A stretch of DNA of 19,124 nt from Lentisphaerota bacterium (GTDB lineage: Bacteria; Verrucomicrobiota; Kiritimatiellia; UBA8416; JAFGIZ01): positions 1 to 19,124 of the forward strand of contig JAFGIZ010000072.1 in the NCBI GenBank assembly GCA_016929365.1. Direction: 5' to 3'. The notes under the pieces were generated by a model. That model was not told the origin of the DNA. It was given only the letters and a program-made list of their open reading frames with translations, and did no database searches. This document shows positions 1-5,533 of the stretch, in pieces (position 1 is the first letter of the stretch; every line of letters starts with the position of its first letter). Position numbers and translations under genes: made by a program.

Positions 1-35
1 AACTACCGTGCCAACTTACATGCCATCAGTCAGAA

Positions 36-77
36 GTCGCATTTTGATCGCACGGACTTGTCGCATTTTGATCGCAC
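36..77. repeat. Tandem 18-bp direct repeat, possible IS end
   Basis: The sequence GTCGCATTTTGATCGCAC occurs exactly at 36-53 and again at 60-77, a 24-bp period. Read on the minus strand the outer copy begins TGCGATCAAAATGCGACA. IS21-family elements end in TG...CA and carry several internal copies of the terminal repeat, so this may be the end of such an element whose body lies left of the window. The transposase genes and the other end are not visible, so the IS assignment is inference; the repeat itself is certain. Confidence 0.5.
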
Positions 78-141
78 CGCGATAGCGCCAAAGCGCCAAA
101 GCGGCCATTTTAAGCCGTTCTCACGATGGCCGCGGTATGCA

Positions 142-205
142 AGATCCCGGGGTTCAGGGTTCCGGTTTCAGGCTGAATTCCGCCTGAAACCGGAGCCCGA
201 GATCT
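142..205. repeat. Long inverted repeat / hairpin
   Basis: The arms TCCGGTTTCAGGC (161-173) and GCCTGAAACCGGA (182-194) are perfect reverse complements around the 8-nt loop TGAATTCC. The stem extends through a G-T pair and three G-C pairs to 157-198. An outer alternative pairs 142-151 with 196-205 (nine of ten). No T-tract follows on either strand, so it is not a standard intrinsic terminator. A REP-like palindrome or an end structure of a neighbouring mobile element are possibilities. Confidence 0.6.
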
Positions 206-339
206 GAAAACCCGTGCTGCCAACGCCTCAGTGCTCCCCGCCATGGCGCCCCCCCCCACGTTAGCGTGTTGACGCCAGGGCGCCCTAAGTGAGCACTGCG
301 GCCGCCGATTTTGCCTTGCTTCACCGCCGTTCCTGCGTT

Positions 340-1287
340 ATGAGAGCAAGGCCCTTGAAACGCGAAACGTATCTTACGACCGGAGAAGCGGCCCAGTGGT
401 TGGGTCTCTCGCGCTCGACCATCTCCAGGCGCTTTGACGGAGGCGAACTGACCGGCCCGGTCAATCCCGTCACGGGAGAGCGCCTGATCAGCCGGGACAG
501 CCTGTTACGCTTTGTCCGTCGCCACGATTTGCCGGTGGACACCGCGCGGATCAAGACCTTTCGTATCGTATTGGGCGCACCGCCGGGGCGTTTGCGCGAA
601 CGGATCGACTCCATCGTACACGACGACGACCGGCTCCGCCTGGACCGGGCGGCCTCCGGTGCCGACGTCCTCGTGGCCTGCGGCACCGAACGGCCCGATC
701 TGGTCGTGCTCGACGCCGCCCTTGACGACATGCCGCCCGAACGCGTGATTCGCACGCTTAAGGCCCGGGCCGGGCGGCGCCCTTACCGCATTCTCTGCGG
801 GGGCCCGGCCGGCGCGCTTCCCCCGCTGCGCCGGGCGGGTGCGGACGCGGCGGTCGATACCGTACACGGCTCAGCGGCGGCGCTGTCCAACGTGCTCTAT
901 ACCCTCCTCGACCTGCCCGCCTCGCCGCCGCCCGCCAACCGTCCCATGACCTATCAGAGACGCTGGTCGCGTCTTCCCGTGGCGTTCAACGCGCGCGTGC
1001 GTGTCACCCCCGACGATACACCCGGACACGCGCAAGGCGGCACGGCCCGGGTCTCCGACCTCAGCCGCGGGGGCGCACGCCTCACGGATATCCGGATGGA
1101 CGCCGGCACGCTGCCGGCCAAACCATTCCGCCTGATCCTGGAGATTGATGAGCCGGCGCTGCCGGCGTGGAAGGCCGTCTGCCGCGTGGTCCGCCTGGGC
1201 TCGCGCGGGAACCTGGACCTGGCCGTGCAGTTCGACTCCATTTCGGACGCCGACCGCGCCAAGATCGCGGCGCTGCACGTCGGCTGA
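340..1287 (+). CDS. HTH / pseudo-receiver / PilZ domain protein
   Basis: This looks like a three-domain signalling protein. After the ATG at 340 comes an excisionase/MerR-like helix-turn-helix (TTGEAAQWLGLSRSTISRRF, about residues 13-32), which should bind DNA. Residues about 72-190 resemble a response-regulator receiver domain. It keeps an aspartate at the phosphoacceptor position (VVLDAALDD) but lacks the N-terminal acidic pair and the conserved lysine, so classical phosphorylation is doubtful. The C-terminal PilZ domain has both c-di-GMP motifs, RRWSR (RxxxR) and DLSRGG (DxSxxG), so it probably binds c-di-GMP. A GTG at 289 would add 17 residues; I prefer the ATG because it starts just before the HTH, but no ribosome site supports either. 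It converges on the oxidoreductase gene with a 12-nt gap. Function: probably a c-di-GMP-responsive DNA-binding regulator, target unknown. Confidence 0.8.
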   Translation: MRARPLKRETYLTTGEAAQWLGLSRSTISRRFDGGELTGPVNPVTGERLISRDSLLRFVRRHDLPVDTARIKTFRIVLGAPPGRLRERIDSIVHDDDRLRLDRAASGADVLVACGTERPDLVVLDAALDDMPPERVIRTLKARAGRRPYRILCGGPAGALPPLRRAGADAAVDTVHGSAAALSNVLYTLLDLPASPPPANRPMTYQRRWSRLPVAFNARVRVTPDDTPGHAQGGTARVSDLSRGGARLTDIRMDAGTLPAKPFRLILEIDEPALPAWKAVCRVVRLGSRGNLDLAVQFDSISDADRAKIAALHVG

Positions 1288-1299
1288 CGCCGCTCCGGT

Positions 1300-2316
1300 C
1301 TAGACCTCGACCCGCGCGCCCTGCCGGCCCAGCGATTCGCTGGCGGCTTCCAGTACGCGCACCACGTCCCGGCCGCTGCGGCCGTCGGTTAAGGGTCTCT
1401 TGCCGGTACGAATACAATCCAGGAAATGCCCGCACTCCACCCGCAGGGGCTCCACCTGGTCGATCCGCGGCGCATGCATGTCGCCGTAGTGGTAGGAATA
1501 CGTGAACTCGGCATACGTATCGTAGTGCGGCGGCCGTTCCACGCGCTGATCGTAGATTTTGATTTTCTGTAACGGCTCGAGGTCGTCGTACAGGATCATT
1601 TCCTTGGTGCCGACCACCGTCATCTCGCGCACTTTCTTGGGATCGAGCCAGCTGCTGTGGATCATCGCGAAGCGCCCGCCCGGAAAGAACATCGCCAGGC
1701 TCGACACATCCTCGATGCCCTGCGTCACGTGCGCTTCGCCCTGGCAGTTCACGGCTGTCGGCGCCGCATCCATGATGTAATTGACGATGGAAATGTCATG
1801 CGGCGCCAGGTCCCAGACCACGTTGATGTCTTTCTGGAACAATCCCAGATTGAGCCGGCGGGAGCTGACGTAACGAATGTCTCCGATCGTGCCGGCCTGC
1901 ACGATTTCCTTGATCTTGCGCACGGGCGCCGAATACAGAAAGGTGTGGCCGACCATCAGGGTCAGGGACCGTTCCGCCGCCAGCTCGACCAGCGCATCGC
2001 ACTCCTTGGAGGATGAGGCCATCGGTTTCTCGATGAACACGTGCTTCCCCGATTCCAACGCCGGACACGCCATCTTGTAATGCAGATACACCGGCGTCGC
2101 TATCGCCACGGCGTCGCACCCGCTCTCCTTCAAGAAGCGGTCGAAATTGTCAAAACAGGCGACCCCGGCGTACAGGCGGCTCATGTGCTCCAGGCGTTCG
2201 CGGCTCACATCGCAAACGGCCGCCAGCCGGCAACCCGGCAACCCGCTGAAATTACGGATCAGGTTGGGGCCCCAGTAGCCGCACCCCACCACGCCTACCT
2301 TGATTTCCTCGGACAT
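1300..2316 (-). CDS. Gfo/Idh/MocA family sugar dehydrogenase
   Basis: A 338-residue NAD(P)-dependent oxidoreductase. The N-terminal Rossmann fold carries GCGYWG (residues 11-16). The family EKP motif with its catalytic lysine is at 96-98, followed by GHTFLYSAPVRKI (123-135) and WDLAPHDISI (168-177), which supplies the conserved histidine. These blocks resemble the WlbA/WbpB branch, which oxidises UDP-N-acetylglucosaminuronate derivatives in surface-polysaccharide synthesis. No sugar-nucleotide partner genes are nearby, so the substrate is not settled. The start ATG shares its A with the TGA stop of the upstream AraC-type gene (TGATG), which implies co-transcription and translational coupling. 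Length is normal for the family. The family assignment is secure; the specific reaction is inference. Confidence 0.9.
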   Translation of the reverse strand: MSEEIKVGVVGCGYWGPNLIRNFSGLPGCRLAAVCDVSRERLEHMSRLYAGVACFDNFDRFLKESGCDAVAIATPVYLHYKMACPALESGKHVFIEKPMASSSKECDALVELAAERSLTLMVGHTFLYSAPVRKIKEIVQAGTIGDIRYVSSRRLNLGLFQKDINVVWDLAPHDISIVNYIMDAAPTAVNCQGEAHVTQGIEDVSSLAMFFPGGRFAMIHSSWLDPKKVREMTVVGTKEMILYDDLEPLQKIKIYDQRVERPPHYDTYAEFTYSYHYGDMHAPRIDQVEPLRVECGHFLDCIRTGKRPLTDGRSGRDVVRVLEAASESLGRQGARVEV

Positions 2317-3545
2317 CAGACACGCTCCTTTCCGCGCAGCCGCCCCTGGCGCGCCCGGCGATACCGGCCCGGCGTCGTCCCCGTCAACCGCTTGAAATGT
2401 TTAATGAAGTAGCTCTGGTCGCCGAATCCGACTTCGTACGCGATCCGGGCGCAGGAACGGTCCGTCCGGTCCAGCAATTGCTGGCCGTGACGCACCCGTA
2501 CCTCCTGGATAATCTGCGATACCGTCCGGCCCGTCAAGTCTTTCACCAGATGCGCCAGGCGGCAGGGGCTGAGCCCCACCGCTTCCGCCACCGTCCGCAG
2601 AGAGATGCGCTGCCGGAAATGGGCGCTGATGAAGTCCAGCGCCCGGCGGACCTTCTGATTGGAGCGGTTCACTCCGTGCAGGTAAATGCCGTCTATGAAA
2701 TCGTCCAGCGCTTCCATCAGGGCCGTGGAAAGGTCTTCGAAGCTGCGCGCCGCGATCACCCGTTCCGTATAGGTATGATTGCGCTCAATCAACGGCTCCA
2801 TGAGGGGGTTGTCCTCGATCGCCGCCCGCGTCAGGCAGGTCATCAGTTCTATCGTCCGCGCGCGCAGCACGACCAGCTGGGGTGACGACATATAGATGGC
2901 CGCCAGCATCTCATTCAGAATACGGCGCGCCTCGTTTCGATCCCCGGCCCGCGTGTGGGCCAGCAGCGCCCGCTCCTTCTCGAACGTATAGAGGGCATTC
3001 TGGCCGTTGTTGCGCAGGTCCTCCACGGCCCGGTTGATTTGCTGCTGTTGTTGCAGCCGCAAGCGGTTCTCGTCCATCAATTCAGGCTGCCATCCGCTGA
3101 TCCGGTAGAACGTCTCCATGAGCCCCCGCCCCGCCTCGCGGATACGCGCCTCGGACCACACGGGCAGCCGCCGCGCCAGGCGCCGCGCCTCCGCGCGCGT
3201 CAGCCCGCGCTCCCCCAGCTCCGCCGCCCGCTCCTCCACCGTGCCGGCGCGGTCTTCCGCCGCCACCTCGCCCCCCATGACCGCCCCGTGGACCATGCGC
3301 CGGTCTTCCAGGGCCACAACCCACGCCCGCAGGCCGGGTACCGGGCTGAAAACGCTCGCGGCCCCCGCGTTCACGCTCTCCTGCAGGGCCACGCTCCGCT
3401 TCCGGCGTACCGCGCCCACCCCCGCCCACGGATCGTCACCCAGCCTGACACGCCCTGCCAAGTCAATGAAACGCGGCCGGATCCCGTACGACCGATAATA
3501 CGTTCGCCCCACCTCCGTCATCAACCGCTGCGACAATTTCGGCAT
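2316..3545 (-). CDS. AraC-family regulator with PocR-like sensor domain
   Basis: A 409-residue transcription regulator. The C-terminus (about 300-397) is a two-helix-turn-helix AraC domain, with ISLRTVAEAVGLSPCRLAHL for the first and RIAYEVGFGDQSYFIKHFKR for the second, ending in the usual TGTTPGRYR. The N-terminal ~110 residues resemble a PocR sensory domain (FIDLAGRV, then SPVPGLRAWVV and HGAVMGGEV). They have no cysteines, unlike many PocR domains. The middle is helical and includes a QQQQQ run. PocR domains are thought to sense small organic ligands and often control corrinoid or methyl-transfer genes. Here the corrinoid-protein gene lies divergently across a 183-nt AT-rich region, a likely target along with the coupled dehydrogenase. 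The DNA-binding assignment is firm; PocR is moderately supported; ligand unknown. Confidence 0.85.
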   Translation of the reverse strand: MPKLSQRLMTEVGRTYYRSYGIRPRFIDLAGRVRLGDDPWAGVGAVRRKRSVALQESVNAGAASVFSPVPGLRAWVVALEDRRMVHGAVMGGEVAAEDRAGTVEERAAELGERGLTRAEARRLARRLPVWSEARIREAGRGLMETFYRISGWQPELMDENRLRLQQQQQINRAVEDLRNNGQNALYTFEKERALLAHTRAGDRNEARRILNEMLAAIYMSSPQLVVLRARTIELMTCLTRAAIEDNPLMEPLIERNHTYTERVIAARSFEDLSTALMEALDDFIDGIYLHGVNRSNQKVRRALDFISAHFRQRISLRTVAEAVGLSPCRLAHLVKDLTGRTVSQIIQEVRVRHGQQLLDRTDRSCARIAYEVGFGDQSYFIKHFKRLTGTTPGRYRRARQGRLRGKERV

Positions 3546-3613
3546 AAGAATCCGCCTGTTTCTTCTTTTTTTTCAGATAATGACGCGTTTTTCAACCAAA
3601 AATCAGCAAGATG

Positions 3614-3619
3614 ATTATA
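3614..3619 (-). promoter_or_regulatory. Candidate -10 box of the AraC-type gene
   Basis: The minus strand reads TATAAT exactly here, in an AT-rich patch 69 nt before the regulator start. No good -35 hexamer lies 16-18 bp upstream; that position falls in the inverted repeat at 3631-3649, as expected for an activator- or repressor-dependent promoter. Prediction only. Confidence 0.35.
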
Positions 3620-3625
3620 TTTTAC

Positions 3626-3650
3626 AAAAAGACCGGACTATACCCGGTCC
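3626..3650 (-). terminator. Hairpin plus T-run between divergent genes
   Basis: GACCGG (3631-3636) and CCGGTC (3644-3649) form a six-pair stem with a 7-nt loop, and a seventh G-U pair is possible. On the minus strand the stem is followed directly by five T's, a compact intrinsic terminator shape. It would stop antisense transcription crossing the corrinoid gene before the regulator's own promoter. Alternatively the inverted repeat is an operator covering the -35 region. Confidence 0.45.
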
Positions 3651-3728
3651 GGGTTTTCTGTTTTCCTATGCGGGCAAAGGCGCACTATGTGAAGATGCGT
3701 CGCATACCAAGCGGAGGACTGATCAGAC

Positions 3729-4355
3729 ATGAGTGAACTGCAAGACATCGCCGACTGCCTGATGAAAGGCAAAGCCAACGACGTGAAGGAACATGTCCAG
3801 AAGGCGCTCGACGCGGGAACGGCGCCCGACAAGATTCTGAACGAAGGCCTCCTGGCCGGCATGAGCATCATCGGCGAACGCTTCAAGAAGAACGAAGTCT
3901 ACGTTCCGGAAGTGTTGATCGCCGCACGCGCCATGAAAGCCGGCATGGAAATTCTCCAGCCTGAGCTCGCCGCCTCCGGCGTGGAGCCGATCGGCACCGC
4001 CGTGATCGGCACGGTCAAGGGCGACCTCCACGATATCGGGAAGAACCTGGTCGGCATGATGCTCGAAGGGGCCGGGTTCAAGGTGGTCGACATCGGCATT
4101 GACTGCGAACCCGAAAAGTTCGTCCAGACCGCCAAGGAAAACAAAGCCAAGGTCGTGGGTATTTCGGCCCTGCTGACCACCACCATGACGAATATGAAGG
4201 CCGTTGTGGAAGCCATGAAGGCTTCCGATTGCAACGCCAAGACCATGATCGGCGGTGCGCCGGTGACCCAGGCGTACTGCGACGAAATCGGCGCCGACGG
4301 CTATGCGCCCGATGCGGCCTCGGCTGCCGACCTGGCCAAGTCGTTGCTGGCCTGA
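3729..4355 (+). CDS. MtaC/MtbC-like corrinoid-binding protein
   Basis: A 208-residue cobalamin-binding protein of the kind that carries methyl groups between a substrate:corrinoid methyltransferase and a second methyltransferase. Residues 1-85 form the four-helix cap domain (MtaC/MetH B12-binding type). Residues 88-208 form the B12-binding Rossmann fold, with GDLHDIGKNLV at 98-108 giving the DxHxxG motif (D99, H101 as lower cobalt ligand, G104). The other nucleotide-loop motifs follow (GISALLTTTM 144-153, GGAPVT 175-180). Length is typical. The start is supported by GGAGGA at 3713-3718. No MtaB, MttB, MtaA or reductive activator gene is in the window, so the methyl donor cannot be named. It stands alone, ends at a strong terminator, and is divergent from a PocR/AraC regulator that may control it. 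No cobalamin riboswitch was recognised in the leader. Confidence 0.92.
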   Translation: MSELQDIADCLMKGKANDVKEHVQKALDAGTAPDKILNEGLLAGMSIIGERFKKNEVYVPEVLIAARAMKAGMEILQPELAASGVEPIGTAVIGTVKGDLHDIGKNLVGMMLEGAGFKVVDIGIDCEPEKFVQTAKENKAKVVGISALLTTTMTNMKAVVEAMKASDCNAKTMIGGAPVTQAYCDEIGADGYAPDAASAADLAKSLLA

Positions 4356-4376
4356 ACAGCTGCCTGAAACGGAATG

Positions 4377-4415
4377 CGGGGCGGGCCCGGCGACGCGGCC
4401 CGCCCCGTGCGTTTT
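4377..4415 (+). terminator. Intrinsic terminator of the corrinoid protein gene
   Basis: CGGGGCGGGCC (4377-4387) pairs perfectly with GGCCCGCCCCG (4397-4407) around a 9-nt loop, an 11-bp GC stem. It is followed by TGCG and then TTTT at 4412-4415. It starts 21 nt after the corrinoid gene stop. Its last T belongs to the stop codon of the convergent DUF3187 gene. Confidence 0.75.
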
Positions 4416-5416
4416 CAGTAGGCGGCTTCCAGTCCGAGGTGCAGGCCCACGTCCGCACTGTTGTTGAACTGGAACAGGTTTTCGGTCAACGAAACTTCCA
4501 GAACCAGGTCCTCGCCCATCCGGCGCTTGAAACCCACGTTCAGTTCGTGGGCCGTCTCCGAAAAAGGCTTGTAATCCTTCGCCACCGGCGAGCTGACCGT
4601 ATACTGCGCCAGGAGATGGGTCCGTGTGCTCAGCGGGACATCCACGCCGGCCATGCCCGACCATTCCGTCCGCTGCAAGGCCAGCCCCGCCAGGCGTTCC
4701 TGGCCGCAAAAGGACAGCCCGGCACCGACATACAGGATACTCTTCAAGGACGAGCAGAATTTGGAGGCCACGATTCCGCCCCCGTAGAGCGGCTCGCCGT
4801 TGCCCTGTAACTCGGCATCATCCCCCGTCGGCAGACTGCCGCCGGCCTGCAGCGCCACGGCCGGCCATACGGCGTTGCCCTTCGTGACGCGCCACGAGAG
4901 CATCACGCCGACGTCGCCCGGGCCGAACGCCGCGCCGTCGAGCTCGAAGACCTCGCCTTCCGGGTTGACGATGCGGATCTGGGAACGGTCCCGAGGGAAA
5001 TCGCCTCTCTGAGCATTGTCGAGACCGAAAACCTCGTGGAAGCCTTCAATGAACCCGTCGGTGAACCCGCCGTTCCGGCCGACGAACGGCAGGACAAGCG
5101 TCCATTGGAAGTCGTCACGCCAGGCATAGGAAACGCGTGCGGCCAGGCGGTACCACTCCCCGTCGATGGTAAAACGCTCCGGTTCGTAATTCCAGATATT
5201 GCCCCAGTCCAGGCCGACCGCGAAGCGCCACCGTCCTTCCGGCAGATCCGGCATGATGCTGAACGCGGCGTTGGGGCGCAGGATATGTCCCGGCGAAACG
5301 GACTGGGCCGTCACATGGCCGATACCGATATTTTCATCGGCGCGCGCCGCCAGGCTTACTGCCACGGCCGCGCACATGCCCGCCCAGCGCCCCCCCCTCT
5401 GTATATGGTATCCCAT
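4415..5416 (-). CDS. DUF3187 family outer-membrane protein
   Basis: A 333-residue protein matching my memory of the DUF3187 family, which is predicted to form outer-membrane beta-barrels and has no known function. Residues 1-26 look like a signal peptide (hydrophobic MCAAVAVSLAARA, cleavage before DEN). The family blocks are visible: WRFAVGLDWGNIWNYE, then GEWYRLAARVSYAWRDDFQW, then LPFVGRNGGFTDGFIEGFHEVFGL. Alternating polar/hydrophobic strands run to the C-terminus, which ends in aromatic LEAAY as barrel proteins often do. No ribosome site precedes the ATG at 5416. An ATG 13 codons in, preceded by a G-rich run, would also leave a signal peptide. It is convergent with the corrinoid gene and divergent from the subtilase gene, so it is probably monocistronic. 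Confidence 0.85.
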   Translation of the reverse strand: MGYHIQRGGRWAGMCAAVAVSLAARADENIGIGHVTAQSVSPGHILRPNAAFSIMPDLPEGRWRFAVGLDWGNIWNYEPERFTIDGEWYRLAARVSYAWRDDFQWTLVLPFVGRNGGFTDGFIEGFHEVFGLDNAQRGDFPRDRSQIRIVNPEGEVFELDGAAFGPGDVGVMLSWRVTKGNAVWPAVALQAGGSLPTGDDAELQGNGEPLYGGGIVASKFCSSLKSILYVGAGLSFCGQERLAGLALQRTEWSGMAGVDVPLSTRTHLLAQYTVSSPVAKDYKPFSETAHELNVGFKRRMGEDLVLEVSLTENLFQFNNSADVGLHLGLEAAY

Positions 5417-5428
5417 GTTTTTTTGGCT

Positions 5429-5450
5429 CGATACCCGGCATCCGATACCC
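5429..5450. repeat. Short direct repeat upstream of DUF3187 gene
   Basis: CGATACCC occurs at 5429-5436 and 5443-5450, a 14-bp period, just upstream of the DUF3187 start. It could be a pair of operator half-sites, or chance. Confidence 0.25.
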
Positions 5451-5491
5451 TACCCCCCGATGAAAGTCCAGCGATTGCGGCACGCGCGCCA

Positions 5492-5520
5492 TTGCCACCA
5501 GTCGGGCCGCGCGATATAAT
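5492..5520 (+). promoter_or_regulatory. Near-consensus sigma-70 promoter of the subtilase gene
   Basis: TTGCCA (5492-5497, one mismatch to TTGACA) is separated by exactly 17 bp from a perfect TATAAT (5515-5520). Transcription should start near 5527, only about 7 nt before the ATG at 5534. The AAGGG at 5521-5525 would then not be in the mRNA, and the message would be almost leaderless. Confidence 0.6.
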
Positions 5521-5533
5521 AAGGGTTTATTGT

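Larger units (their letters stand above)
1..339. other. Non-coding left flank with repeats
   Basis: I see no convincing gene in this stretch. It holds two direct copies of an 18-bp sequence (36-53 and 60-77), a short tandem GCGCCAAA pair (85-92 and 93-100), a long imperfect hairpin (142-205), and a run of nine C's just after 247. A GTG at 289 is in frame with the downstream gene and could extend it by 17 codons. Neither that GTG nor the ATG at 340 has a Shine-Dalgarno sequence. Confidence 0.5.

Noticed and set aside
3546..3728. Cobalamin riboswitch upstream of the corrinoid protein gene
   Set aside because: The leader is short (under 130 nt after any plausible promoter) and I could not find the B12-box sequence or the expected multi-helix layout.
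3723..4709. Long open frame (328 codons) antisense to the corrinoid gene
   Set aside because: It mirrors two real genes; its translation is rich in Gly, His and Arg with no recognisable domain, as expected for the complement of GC-rich coding DNA.
5036..5533. 166-codon upstream extension of the protease frame
   Set aside because: It lies antisense to the DUF3187 gene, and a signal peptide begins at 5534 just after a consensus promoter.
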